A DNA stretch of 64,000 nt from Rhodobacter sp. 24-YEA-8 (lineage in GTDB: Bacteria; Pseudomonadota; Alphaproteobacteria; Rhodobacterales; Rhodobacteraceae). The stretch covers positions 124,001 through 188,000 of the forward strand of contig NZ_FNSK01000004.1 in NCBI RefSeq assembly GCF_900105075.1, given 5' to 3'. The position numbers and the translations under genes are program-made. Below the pieces are notes generated by a model that did not search any database, had not been told where the DNA came from, and worked only from the letters and a program-made list of their open reading frames with translations. Positions 43,797-52,976 of this stretch are shown here, piece by piece; the stretch's first letter is position 1, and each line of letters begins with the position of its first letter.

Positions 43797-44315
43797 TCAG
43801 TGTGCCGGTGATCCGGCAGGTTTGCGGTAGCTGGCGAGGGCGATGTAAACCACCACAGACAGGATCAGGACGGCCGAGGTGCTAAACAGCAGCGAACGGG
43901 TCTGCGTGTAGGTGGCCTTTCCGGTCTCGATCAGGGCGGTGCCCTGCGCGCCACCCAGCTCACTCGCCACGATATAGCTGTCGCCGATGCTGCGGGCGGC
44001 TCGTGCTGCGAGAGCGGGCGGCAGGGTCGCGGGCAAGTCGATGGCGCGGCTGAACACGCCGGAGATGAAGACGCCAAAGAAGGTGATGCCGCCCTTGCTG
44101 GCCTCGACCGAGCCCATGATCGCGATGGACGAGGCCGTCCGCCCGATGCTGAGAGTCAGGCCAAGTACGGCCAGCGCCGCGGGCACCGTGATGCCGGGGT
44201 CTGGAAATCGCTCTGCGCGATACAGGCAAGTGCCGCTGCTGCAATGGCCAGAGACAGGCTCGATACCAGCACATATTGCAGCTATTGCGCCAGCGTCAGC
44301 TCTGCCCGGGCGCAC
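43797..44315 (-). pseudogene. Remnant of a 14-TM MFS drug transporter (EmrB/QacA/SmvA type)
   Basis: The last ~130 codons read as the C-terminal helices of an EmrB/SmvA-type permease: LAVLGLTLSIGRTASS, LPATLPPALAARAARSIGDS, then a final helix LLFSTSAVLILSVVVYIALA. Upstream, membrane-like residues (QYVLVSSLSLAIAAAALACI) continue only in another frame, with an in-frame stop before them. The N-terminal two thirds are missing. It is therefore frameshifted and truncated. Confidence 0.65.
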
Positions 44316-44530
44316 CCGGCCCGGTTACGGCAAAGTTGCGATACCAGCAGTCAGACACCAGTGTCGCACAGGCCCGCGTGCTATTTCAGGCGTGGAAGTG
44401 GTGCGCACGCCTGACCCGGGCGCCCGACGTTGCAGACCAGAACGGACGGCCGGGAAAGGCCGGTCGGCAATTGCGGCAGGGCCGCAGCGCCATGCCGCAT
44501 TGACCTTCCCCGGCGTCAGGAGATAGCGGT

Positions 44531-44938
44531 TTGGGTATGAGGTCGCATCGGACAGGCTGGCTGCGCAATTTCGCGCTTTGGGTGCTTTTCGCGCCGTTTT
44601 TGCTGACCTCGCTGATTGCGCCGGGTGTGATGCCGGTGCGTGATGCCAGCGGTGTGCTGGTGCTGGTGATCTGTTCGGCCGAAGGGATGACAGAGATCGC
44701 CGTCGACCCGCTGACGCTGGAGCCGCTTGCGGCCGGAGACATTCCCGCACCGGAGCATAAAAGCGATCACTGTGCCTGGGCAAATGCCCATGTGCCTCTG
44801 GTCCTTGTCCCACCGCTGCAGAGCCCTTTGTTGACCGGTCAGGCCCGGGCATCTGAGCTGCCATCGCTGCCTTCAATCCTTGCGATTGCCAGAGAGACCG
44901 GCCTGCCTCCGGCAACCGGACCACCCGTTTCCGTCTGA
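44531..44938 (+). CDS. DUF2946-like small exported/membrane protein
   Basis: 135 aa with an N-terminal hydrophobic segment (LRNFALWVLFAPFLLTSLIA) followed by a periplasmic-looking part containing LVLVICSAEG and HKSDHCAWANAHVPLVLV. The shape, with a single membrane anchor and separate C and HC positions, is that of DUF2946 proteins found beside copper or TonB/PepSY genes. The TTG at 44531 has AGGAGA correctly spaced; the ATG at 44537 is too close for none and too far for that site, so the TTG is preferred. Function is unknown. Confidence 0.55.
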   Translation: MGMRSHRTGWLRNFALWVLFAPFLLTSLIAPGVMPVRDASGVLVLVICSAEGMTEIAVDPLTLEPLAAGDIPAPEHKSDHCAWANAHVPLVLVPPLQSPLLTGQARASELPSLPSILAIARETGLPPATGPPVSV

Positions 44939-44977
44939 CGTTTCCCTGAACAGAAACTCTCAGAACGGATATATCAG

Positions 44978-45076
44978 ATGATGACTGCAACCGGCGGGGC
45001 CAGGACCCCGCAGGCAGCTTTGGCTGTCGCCCGGAATACGACCCCCACAGGAATTCTGCAGGGAGAGGCTGCATGA
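44978..45076 (+). CDS. Possible 32-codon leader ORF before the PepSY gene
   Basis: ATG ATG opens a 32-codon frame (starting MMTATGGARTPQAALAVARN) whose TGA overlaps the PepSY start as ATGA. It may be a small coupling ORF, or the fused ends of a deleted TonB-dependent receptor gene, which often precedes PepSY genes. The ribosome-binding site is weak. Confidence 0.3.
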   Translation: MMTATGGARTPQAALAVARNTTPTGILQGEAA

Positions 45077-46464
45077 CTGCCAGCCTTTCTTCGCAGAACA
45101 CAGCCACCCGCGCCGCTGCGCCCTCCGGCCTCTATCGTGCGGTCTGGCGCTGGCATTTCTATGCCGGGCTGCTGGTGCTGCCCTTCCTGATCACGCTGGC
45201 GGTGACCGGCGCGCTCTATCTCTTCAAGGACGAGATAGACGGCTGGCTGCATGCCGATCTGAAACATGTGCAGATCGGCGAGGCGGCAACACTGCCCCCG
45301 TCAGAGCTGGTCGCCTCGGCCCTGCGGGCCGTGCCGGGGGTTGCGGTGAAATACACCGACCCGCCGCGTGAGGACATGTCGGTCGAGATCACGGTGCAGA
45401 CCGAAGACCGGGGCCGTCTGGCGGTCTATATCGATCCGAGAAGCGGCGAGGTTCTGGGCAGCCTGCCCGATCGCGGCACCATCTCATGGACGATCAGATA
45501 TCTGCATTCGCTGAAGTTCTTTGGCCAGGGGCCACGCATGCTGATCGAGATCGTTGCGGGCTGGACGATCCTGCTGGTGGCCACCGGGGTCTGGCTCTGG
45601 TGGCCGCGCGGGCAAAAGGGTGGCGTCGTCACCATCCGGGGCAGCAGGCAAAGGCGGGTGTTCTGGCGTGACCTCCATGCCGTGACCGGCATCTTTGTCG
45701 GGGGTTTCATCGTCTTTCTGGCGCTGACCGGCATGCCCTGGTCCTCGGTCTGGGGGGACAAGGTCAATCAATGGGCCAATGGCAGTAACTTTGGCTATCC
45801 TGCGGGGCTGCGCATAGACGTGCCGATGTCGGATGAGCATCTCGGCCATGTGGCAAAAACCTCCTGGTCGCTGGAACAGGCGCAACTCCCGGAAAGCCTG
45901 CCGCCGGAAGGCCCTCCGGGCGCCATGACGATGGAGCCGGTCGGCCTCGACTTTGCCATCGGGGCTTTTGACGCCCTTGGCCTGCATCCGGGCTATGCCG
46001 TCAGTCTGCCGCAATCCGCATCCGGGGTCTATTCCGGCTCGGTTTATCCCGATGATCTGACGGCGCAGCGCGTGGTTCATCTGGACCAGTACAGCGGCGC
46101 ACCGCTGATCGACATGAGCTATGGTGATTACGGACCGCTGGGGCGCGGCCTCGAATGGGGGATCAATACCCATATGGGCCAGACCTATGGCCTTGCCAAT
46201 CAGATCGTGCTGCTGCTGGCCTGTGCCGGGATGGTGCTGCTTTCGGTCTCGGCGGCGGTGATGTGGTGGAAACGCCGCCCTTCGGGGTCGCTCGGGGTGC
46301 CGCCACTGCCGGCAGAGCGCAAAGTGTTCATCGGCCTCTTCCTGCTTCTCGGGATTGGGGGCCTGCTGTTCCCGCTGACCGGGCTGTCGCTCGTGGTGAT
46401 GATCGGGCTGGATCTTCTGTGGCAGCGGATCGCGGCAAGGCGGCCCCCAACCGCCCTCGGATAA
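45073..46464 (+). CDS. PepSY-domain membrane protein (PepSY_TM / iron-siderophore reductase-like)
   Basis: 463 aa with four large membrane segments: WRWHFYAGLLVLPFLITLAVTG, IEIVAGWTILLVATGVWLWWPRG, GIFVGGFIVFLALTGMPWSSVWG and a C-terminal pair. Periplasmic PepSY portions lie between. The WHFYAG and WLWWPRG motifs are characteristic of PepSY_TM proteins, several of which are linked to TonB-dependent siderophore or copper uptake. The TonB receptor expected upstream is missing. GGGAG precedes the ATG. A hairpin terminator begins 8 bp after its stop. Confidence 0.85.
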   Translation: MTASLSSQNTATRAAAPSGLYRAVWRWHFYAGLLVLPFLITLAVTGALYLFKDEIDGWLHADLKHVQIGEAATLPPSELVASALRAVPGVAVKYTDPPREDMSVEITVQTEDRGRLAVYIDPRSGEVLGSLPDRGTISWTIRYLHSLKFFGQGPRMLIEIVAGWTILLVATGVWLWWPRGQKGGVVTIRGSRQRRVFWRDLHAVTGIFVGGFIVFLALTGMPWSSVWGDKVNQWANGSNFGYPAGLRIDVPMSDEHLGHVAKTSWSLEQAQLPESLPPEGPPGAMTMEPVGLDFAIGAFDALGLHPGYAVSLPQSASGVYSGSVYPDDLTAQRVVHLDQYSGAPLIDMSYGDYGPLGRGLEWGINTHMGQTYGLANQIVLLLACAGMVLLSVSAAVMWWKRRPSGSLGVPPLPAERKVFIGLFLLLGIGGLLFPLTGLSLVVMIGLDLLWQRIAARRPPTALG

Positions 46465-46472
46465 GCAAAGAC

Positions 46473-46505
46473 CCCGGGCGTGCGCAGAATATCGGCACGC
46501 CCGGG
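46473..46505 (+). terminator. Hairpin terminator after the PepSY gene
   Basis: A perfect 11-bp stem, CCCGGGCGTGC with GCACGCCCGGG, and an 11-nt loop. There is no strong T tract after it. Confidence 0.65.
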
Positions 46506-46910
46506 CCCGGGTGCAATGTCCGGGTGGCTGTTCCGGGCCCCGATCCGCCGGACAACCTGACAGAGCCCCTTCGTGCAGGGCTTTGACCGTCCGGCGCGGA
46601 AAAGGGGGCCGGTCAGGGCGATTTACATGGGGATAGTCAGGCTGTTTTCATCGCCCATTCCGAGATGCGTTAGAGGGTCTTACCCCAGCAGTTCATCGGA
46701 CACACCACTCCAGAGGCGCAAAGCGCCAGGCATGAGTTCAAATCCGTTGCCCTTCAGCCATGTCAAAGCTCTGTCGTGATAACCCGGACATAACGGGCTG
46801 TTCTTCTGCGTGAGGATCGTGACCCGAAGGGTCGGAGACAGCTGTCCCCGGCCATCCGGTGCTCATGGTGCTGATCGTCGAAACAGGGAACACCTGGAAC
46901 GAAGGTCCGT
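46506..46910. other. Gene-free stretch with a possible IS3-type terminus
   Basis: About 400 bp between the PepSY terminator and the end of the Rbs-like permease. No credible gene. Near 46671-46701 GAGGGTCTTACCCCAGCAG followed by TTCATCGGACAC resembles the terminal repeat of IS3/IS407-type elements and is similar to the left end at 22287, suggesting another insertion scar. Confidence 0.35.
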
Positions 46911-47900
46911 TCAGGCTCTGCGCCGGCGCAGCACATCAAGCCCTGCCGCGAGCACCAGAACGATCCCGGTAACCATAAGCCCCATTTCGGCCCTGGCATT
47001 CATCAGAATAAGGCCGTTGGCGAGCATTCCCAGCAGAACCACCCCAAGCGCCACCCGCAAGAGCGACCCACGGCCACCCGCAAAAGGCACACCTCCCAGC
47101 AGAACTGCGGTCAGCACACTCAGTTCCATCCCGATGCCAAGCGTTCCCGATGGCGCTGAGTTGATCCGTGCGATGGTCATCAGCGCTGCAAGGGCAGTTG
47201 CGAGACCAACTGCAACATAAAGCCAGATCGTCGTGCGCGCCACACCGATACCAACCAGAAAGGCGGCTCGCTCGTTCACACCCAGTGCAATGGCATGCCG
47301 GCTCATGGTCGCGTAACGCATGAAGATCAGCCCGAGGATCAGCACTGTCAGCATGATCCAGGTCAGGACAGGCAGTCCCAGCACCCGGCCATAGCCAATC
47401 CAAGTGAAGGCCTCGGGAAAGCCAAAAAGCGGGTTGGGCGACAGCCATTGTGCGAAGCCGCGAAACAGGGTCAGTCCGCCCAAGGTCACGATGATCGGCG
47501 ACATTTTCAGCGCGCCGACCAGCACGCCGTTGATCAGACCGGTCAAGGCCCCCGTGCCGAGGACAAGCAGGACCGTGCCGGCAATCCCCAGATATGGAAA
47601 GGCGAGGCCCGCAATGACCGAGAACAATGCCAGTTGCGATCCGATGCTCAGATCTACCTTACCCGCCATCATCAGCACCGCAAAGGGAATGGCGATAGTC
47701 ATCAATGTGGCAATCTGCACCGAGATGCTGATCAGATTGTCCAGCGTCAGAAAGACCGGGGACTGCAGGGTAAAAAACAGTCCCAGCATCAGGACGGCAA
47801 GCGGCAGCGCAGCCATTCCGACAGGGCCGGAAAGGTTGCGACGCGGCGCCGCTGCCGTGGTGGATGCAGACGTTACCGGCGGGGTTTGGGAAATCGTCAT
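46911..47900 (-). CDS. ABC transporter permease, RbsC-like
   Basis: Sugar/nucleoside-type (CUT2) permease, 329 aa with about ten hydrophobic segments. It has GKVDLSIGSQLALFSVIAG, the family's GxVDLSVG motif, and a late INSAPSGTLGIGMELSVLTAVLLGGVPFAGG stretch. Its start overlaps the ATPase stop (ATGA). It is the last gene of the binding protein - ATPase - permease operon. Confidence 0.9.
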   Translation of the reverse strand: MTISQTPPVTSASTTAAAPRRNLSGPVGMAALPLAVLMLGLFFTLQSPVFLTLDNLISISVQIATLMTIAIPFAVLMMAGKVDLSIGSQLALFSVIAGLAFPYLGIAGTVLLVLGTGALTGLINGVLVGALKMSPIIVTLGGLTLFRGFAQWLSPNPLFGFPEAFTWIGYGRVLGLPVLTWIMLTVLILGLIFMRYATMSRHAIALGVNERAAFLVGIGVARTTIWLYVAVGLATALAALMTIARINSAPSGTLGIGMELSVLTAVLLGGVPFAGGRGSLLRVALGVVLLGMLANGLILMNARAEMGLMVTGIVLVLAAGLDVLRRRRA

Positions 47901-49450
47901 CGGGCAGCCCCTTCCTGTGCCTTGACCTCTGGCAGCGGCGGCGCCTCGATGGTTGCGGCAGTTTCGGTCTGATGCGTGTATTTATGGGCATACTCAACGA
48001 GAAGCCCGGCGGTGATGTCTTCGTCCATGCAGGCCACCTGGCGCCCTCTGGCGAGGATGATTGCCCGGTCACAGAGGCTGGCAATCTCTTCAGGGTCGGA
48101 AGAGGCAACCAGAATGGAGCCCCCTGTTGCTGTAAAGCGGCGCAGCAGTTGATAAAGATCTTCGCGGGCACCGATGTCGACGCCCTGTGTCGGCTCATCC
48201 AGCAGAAGCACACGGATACCGAGATCCGGGAACAGCCAGCGTCCCATCATCAGCTTTTGTGCATTGCCGCCGCTGAACAGATGGCCGGCCTGACCAGGCA
48301 GATTGGGGCGCAGCTGCATGAGGTCAGCTATTTCAGCGAACAGGCGCTTCTGACGGCGGGCACCGCCCGCAAAATCGCCGAAATGCGGCATAAGCAGGTT
48401 TTCCAGCGCAGTCAGCTCTCCGAAAAGACCTTGCTCCTTGCGATCGGATGCGACAAGCGCCAGTCCGGCCCGCCGCGCCGTTCCCGGGTCTTTCGGCCGT
48501 ATTTCGCGGCCTGCGAGGCAGCGCCGCCCTGCCTGCTGTGGTCGCACGCCTGCAAGGCTCTCCAGAAGATCCGTGCGCCCCGAGCCAAGAAGGCCGTAAA
48601 GCCCGATGACCTCACCCGCATGTAATTGCAAAGTCACCGGGCCGGTATAGTCTGATCGGTAATCCTGCAGGTCCAGAACAACCGGGGCCTTTGCCCGCCG
48701 GGCCGAAACCCGGGTCGTGGCCGTGGCCAGATCCGGCGCGATTGCCTGTGTGATGGCGCTGTGTGAGGCTTCGGAAGCGGAGCGGGTCCAGATCACGCGA
48801 CCATCGCGCAGGATCGAGACCACATCCGCAATGAGGGCAATTTCATCGATAAGATGCGTGACATAGATGACCGCCAGATTCTCGACATGGGCGAGATGGC
48901 GCACCACCCGGTGCAAGGCCTCCATCTCGCGGGTCGAAAGGGCAGCCGTTGGTTCGTCAAGGATCAGCGCCTCGGGTTCAAGATGCAGGGCGCGGGCAAT
49001 CTCGACCAATTGCCGTTCACCGACACTTAGCGTTTCGAGCCGCGCTTGCGGGTCAAGGCTGACGCCCAGCCGGGCCAGCAGCTTTGCTGCTTGCCGGTTC
49101 TGCTCTTTTGTCTGCACCCGGCCCAGAGATTTGATTTCGGCGCCGAGAAAGATGTTATCTGCAACCGTCAGTCCCTCAATGACCTGGAAATGCTGGTATA
49201 TGATCGCAATCCCCTGGTTTCGCGCTTCCATGGGTGTCAGAGCGTGGTTGAGGCGGCCCGCGATGGTGATGCTGCCCGAGCCAGGCCTGACCGCGCCGGA
49301 CAGACATCCCAGAAAGGTGGATTTTCCTGCCCCATTTGCGCCGAGAAAGGCGTGAATCTCGCCGCGCCGGAACGTCAGGCTGAGCCCCTTCAGCACGTCA
49401 TTCGCGCCATAGGATTTCCGCAGATCGCGGATCTCGATCATATCGGTCAT
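47897..49450 (-). CDS. ABC transporter ATP-binding protein, RbsA-like with two ABC domains
   Basis: 517 aa, a tandem ATPase of the CUT2 class. The N-terminal half has Walker A GANGAGKSTFLG, signature LSVGERQLVEIARAL and Walker B ALILDEPTAALS. The C-terminal half has the usual degenerate Walker A GLLGSGRTDLLE and SGGNAQKLMMGRWL. The ATG at 49450 is preceded by AGGACAG; the longer frame to 49624 crosses the intergenic region. It pairs with the RbsC-like permease. Confidence 0.92.
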   Translation of the reverse strand: MTDMIEIRDLRKSYGANDVLKGLSLTFRRGEIHAFLGANGAGKSTFLGCLSGAVRPGSGSITIAGRLNHALTPMEARNQGIAIIYQHFQVIEGLTVADNIFLGAEIKSLGRVQTKEQNRQAAKLLARLGVSLDPQARLETLSVGERQLVEIARALHLEPEALILDEPTAALSTREMEALHRVVRHLAHVENLAVIYVTHLIDEIALIADVVSILRDGRVIWTRSASEASHSAITQAIAPDLATATTRVSARRAKAPVVLDLQDYRSDYTGPVTLQLHAGEVIGLYGLLGSGRTDLLESLAGVRPQQAGRRCLAGREIRPKDPGTARRAGLALVASDRKEQGLFGELTALENLLMPHFGDFAGGARRQKRLFAEIADLMQLRPNLPGQAGHLFSGGNAQKLMMGRWLFPDLGIRVLLLDEPTQGVDIGAREDLYQLLRRFTATGGSILVASSDPEEIASLCDRAIILARGRQVACMDEDITAGLLVEYAHKYTHQTETAATIEAPPLPEVKAQEGAAR

Positions 49451-49517
49451 CGGTTCTGTCCTGTTGGCGGATGCACCAGCCCTGCCCGGGCCGGGCTGGC
49501 AAAGAGGGTCGTGCTGC

Positions 49518-50555
49518 TCAGTCAGTGAAATTCGCCAGCAGCTGATCCAACAGTTCCTGATCGGCCTTGCTGGCCAGAACCGTCGGCGTATAGGCAAAGC
49601 TCGGCCCGCTGGCATTGATCGCATTCAGCGCCAGATTGACGATGTTCTGTCCAAGATCGCTGACCATCAGCGCTGAACTGGCGCGGTAGCTGCCGCCCTT
49701 GTCGATCTCGACCAGCGCTTCATAAGATCCGTCCTGGCCCCCGACGAAAAGCCCCGCGGGGTCCTTGCCGGCCATCACGATGGCACGGTTGGCGCCAAGG
49801 GCGGCATCATCATTCAGCCCGATGATGATGTTGAGATCGGGGTGCTGGCGCAGGACGGCCTCGGCGATCGTCAGGCCAGAGGCCTGGTCAGCGGAATCCT
49901 GCATCGCGACAATGGTGATGCCGGCTTCGGCAAAGCGGCGTTCCACCTCGGTCCAGCGCGGCGCGACAGAGGGCAGGCCGGTCAGTGTGGTGACCAGCGC
50001 TTTCGCATCGGTGATGCCATTGGCTTTGGTCCAGTCGATTGCGGCCTGGGCGATCAGTTGCCCCGACTGGGCATGGTCAAAGCCGACAAAGCCATCGGCC
50101 CCTGCCATCGGGCTGACATAGGTCAGCCATCTGATCCCCTTTTGCTGTGCCTGAGCTTGCAGCGGCTTCAGCGCATTCTCGTCAATCGGTGTAACGATGA
50201 TGGCGTCCACGCCAATGGTGATCCAGCCCTGAACCGCATTGATCTGCGCCTCGAGATTGTTGGCCTGGGTATTGTCATGCATCACTTCGACGCAGCCCAA
50301 CTCTGCCGCCCGCGCATCGGCAAAACCACGCAGACGCCTCACGAAGGCCGCTTCAGAGACGGAATGGCTATAGGCGATGGTATAGGTCTTGCCACCCGCG
50401 CAGGCATTGGCGGTGGTCTCGCGCAGGAGGGATATTTCCACCAGTTCAACCGCTGCCACGCCATGTGGTGACGCGGTTTCGGCCCTGGCAGGGGTAACTG
50501 AGAGCCCGGCAGACAGGGCGAGCAGAGAAATGGCAAAAAGGAGCTGTCTTGGCAT
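49518..50555 (-). CDS. ABC transporter substrate-binding protein, RbsB-like (family 4 periplasmic)
   Basis: 345 aa with a signal peptide (RQLLFAISLLALSAGLSVTP, cleavage after ARA). The ligand domain begins YTIAYSHSVSEAAFVRR and contains DAIIVTPIDENALKP and IIGLNDDAALGANRAI, typical of CUT2 binding proteins. GGAGGA precedes the ATG. The neighbouring dimethylformamidase-like and leucine-dehydrogenase genes imply a nitrogenous or amide ligand rather than a plain sugar (inference). Confidence 0.9.
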   Translation of the reverse strand: MPRQLLFAISLLALSAGLSVTPARAETASPHGVAAVELVEISLLRETTANACAGGKTYTIAYSHSVSEAAFVRRLRGFADARAAELGCVEVMHDNTQANNLEAQINAVQGWITIGVDAIIVTPIDENALKPLQAQAQQKGIRWLTYVSPMAGADGFVGFDHAQSGQLIAQAAIDWTKANGITDAKALVTTLTGLPSVAPRWTEVERRFAEAGITIVAMQDSADQASGLTIAEAVLRQHPDLNIIIGLNDDAALGANRAIVMAGKDPAGLFVGGQDGSYEALVEIDKGGSYRASSALMVSDLGQNIVNLALNAINASGPSFAYTPTVLASKADQELLDQLLANFTD

Positions 50556-50642
50556 GGGGAAGGGTCCTCCAAAAGCGCTGTTGGGGTCGTTTCTTGTTAT
50601 TTTGCCCCGCAGCCTCGTTTTGGGTTGCGGCGGGTTCGGTTT

Positions 50643-50670
50643 AAGGGGGGCGGATCGATCCGCCCCCCTT
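50643..50670. repeat. 28-bp perfect palindrome between DMFase-like and binding-protein genes
   Basis: Arms AAGGGGGGCGGATC and GATCCGCCCCCCTT form one uninterrupted palindrome 9 bp after the dimethylformamidase-like stop. No T tract follows on the minus strand. It could be an intercistronic RNA-stabilising hairpin or a weak terminator that lets the transporter be expressed at another level. Confidence 0.7.
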
Positions 50671-50679
50671 GGTCAGCCA

Positions 50680-52842
50680 TCAGCCTTTGCCTGGCCCGGC
50701 GAAGTCGCGCAGCACATTGGTGAGCATCCGGGCCAGCGGATTGTCAAAACCGTTCCAGGCCACCGCGCCGATGCAGGCGATGGAACCTGCTGACAACACC
50801 TCGCCACCACCTTCGGTACGGAAATAGACGATATCGGCCCGCACCATGTCAGGGCGGTGCACACCGTCCTGATTGGGGGAGGTCAGCGTCGTGTCCTCGA
50901 TCACCAGCTGGTATTCGCGCCCGAGCGGGGTCGAAGTGGCAAGGATCTCGGCATGGGCAGGGCTGCCCTGGTTCAGATCGAAGCGGTCAACCTCATCGGC
51001 CACCGCGCCGCCAAGGATATAGCCCTGATCGCCGATGATCTCTTCTTCGATCCCGACAAAGAAACGACTTCCCTCTCCTTCGTAGGACGCCGGCAGCCGT
51101 TTGAAGGCGGCGGCGCGGCCCCAGCCTTCGGCGGCAAAACCGATCCCGGCAATCATATTCGGTGCCCGGCCACGCAGGCGCCAGATCCCGCCCAGTTCGG
51201 CCGTAGAGGCATGGCGCCTTTCCCCGAATGGTGCATCCCAGCTGCGGGTCGATCCATTGTCGCGGCGGATCTCCATCACCCAGGGACGGTCGGGGAAACG
51301 GGTGGTGACCCAGTAGAAGCCGTTGCCGCCGAGATAGATCATCCTGCCCTGGCCGCCGAGCCAGGATTGCAGCGCATGAAGCGCGCCGCTTTCCCAGTAT
51401 TCAGGATGCGAGCCGGTCACCACAACCGAATACCTGTCGAGAAGCGTGCGGCCTTCAATCTCAAGCAGTTCATCAGTGGCGACGTGATAGGGAATGCCAG
51501 CCTGTTCCAGCCATTCGATATAATAAAGATCGGTGGCGAAGTGGCGGTAGCTGTCGGTCAGCCAGCTGCGGGCGGTGGGTCGGGATGTCACGAGCGACCG
51601 CCGCGCACTTGCATAGCGCGCGGGGGTGCCGTCGCCGTGGGTGTCATAGACCGAGCGGCCAAATCGCGGATCCGACAGAACCTCACGTATTTCGGGATCG
51701 ACATCGAGCTGATGCTCCATCGCGAATGACAGGTCCAGCGTCGCCAGCCGGTCATTGCCATAAGCGAGGTAGGTATTCGTCGGCACGAGGAACAGGACCG
51801 GCGCGCGCTCTCCAGCGGCGGCGGCGAGGAAAAATGGCACTTCGACGCGCTCTTTGCCGTCATCAAGCTGCACGGCATAGACACCGCTGCGCAGATCGGC
51901 CGGCAAGGTGAAGTCCAGATCATAGTCCCAGCCCGCATCCTCGACATCATCGTCATGGAACTGCAGCGCCTGATACTGATCCGGTCGGTCAAGACAGGAT
52001 TCCGTCTCGCCGTTCCAGTTGCGGCCGGTGACGGCCTTTTCGGCGCCGTTGAAGATGCGACCCGCAGCGGCCTGTCCATGCAGTGCGGCGATCCGCACCG
52101 TTCCCCAACCGGCATCGTGATCGGGGCCGAGAGCCCAGGCGGCCAGCGGGCGCTCCCCCGGCAGATCGCCACGCCCGGCCAGAGCCAGGCCGGGATCACT
52201 CAGTGCTCCTGCATAAAGGCGTGGCAGATCGACCTTGCCATTGAAGGGCTGCACAGGTGCCCCATTCGCATGATGCCCCGCCGCCGAGAGCATCAACGCC
52301 GGGCCGTTCAACTCACCCCCGGCCTTTCCGCTGACCTGGACGGGTGCGGCTGTGGTAAAGCCTTTTGACTGGCGCAGATCCATCACGATATCGTTGCCTG
52401 CGACCCGCACGGCCACCGAGTACCAGCGTTTCGCGGTCAGGCGCAGCGACGAGGAAACCGATCCGTCGCGTCCGGTCACCTGCAACCGACCTGCAACAAG
52501 TTCCAGCCGGAAATCGCCCAGGCTCCAGATGGTTTGTGGCGTTTCGCGATCAGGGGCGGCAGGCCAGATCCAGCAATGGACCGTAAGGTCAGACGGGAGC
52601 CCCCCGGTCAGTGGCAATTCCGCCCATGAGCCGACTGCGGTATCCTGCACACGACCGGGAAGGGTTCTTTCCAGATGGGCCGCGTAATCCTCGACACGAA
52701 GGGCCCTTTCATCCCGCGCCCCGGGCCCGCCGACAAAGCGGACGAGTTTTGCCCGCACTTCTGGCTGTTCTGTACTGATGGCCAGCCGGGCAGTATCACC
52801 CGCCCGCAGCGTCCAGTTCTCAAAATATCCGTGAAGCGGCAT
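50680..52842 (-). CDS. N,N-dimethylformamidase large-subunit-like amidase
   Basis: 720 aa, similar in layout to the DMFase large subunit: N-terminal part, a laminin-G/concanavalin-like domain (about 70-220) and a C-terminal amidase domain. By motif spacing, the Paracoccus DMFase iron ligands Y399, Y440 and E521 correspond here to Y358 (PTNTYLAY), Y399 (SVYDTHGDG) and E481 (SHPEYWES), with second-sphere H519 as H479. GGNGFYW is also present. AGGAGG precedes the ATG. No small-subunit gene lies nearby. It probably hydrolyses an amide bond, but the substrate may not be dimethylformamide. Confidence 0.82.
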   Translation of the reverse strand: MPLHGYFENWTLRAGDTARLAISTEQPEVRAKLVRFVGGPGARDERALRVEDYAAHLERTLPGRVQDTAVGSWAELPLTGGLPSDLTVHCWIWPAAPDRETPQTIWSLGDFRLELVAGRLQVTGRDGSVSSSLRLTAKRWYSVAVRVAGNDIVMDLRQSKGFTTAAPVQVSGKAGGELNGPALMLSAAGHHANGAPVQPFNGKVDLPRLYAGALSDPGLALAGRGDLPGERPLAAWALGPDHDAGWGTVRIAALHGQAAAGRIFNGAEKAVTGRNWNGETESCLDRPDQYQALQFHDDDVEDAGWDYDLDFTLPADLRSGVYAVQLDDGKERVEVPFFLAAAAGERAPVLFLVPTNTYLAYGNDRLATLDLSFAMEHQLDVDPEIREVLSDPRFGRSVYDTHGDGTPARYASARRSLVTSRPTARSWLTDSYRHFATDLYYIEWLEQAGIPYHVATDELLEIEGRTLLDRYSVVVTGSHPEYWESGALHALQSWLGGQGRMIYLGGNGFYWVTTRFPDRPWVMEIRRDNGSTRSWDAPFGERRHASTAELGGIWRLRGRAPNMIAGIGFAAEGWGRAAAFKRLPASYEGEGSRFFVGIEEEIIGDQGYILGGAVADEVDRFDLNQGSPAHAEILATSTPLGREYQLVIEDTTLTSPNQDGVHRPDMVRADIVYFRTEGGGEVLSAGSIACIGAVAWNGFDNPLARMLTNVLRDFAGPGKG

Positions 52843-52976
52843 GGCATTCCTCCTGTGGGTAGCGAGCTGGCAGACATGTGCCCCGGGTGGCAGTTCCCGT
52901 TCAGGGTCAGATCCCTGTGCCAGCCGGCGGATCGTTCCTCTTTCTTATGTGCCCCGGCCTTCGGGTCGCATGGCAT

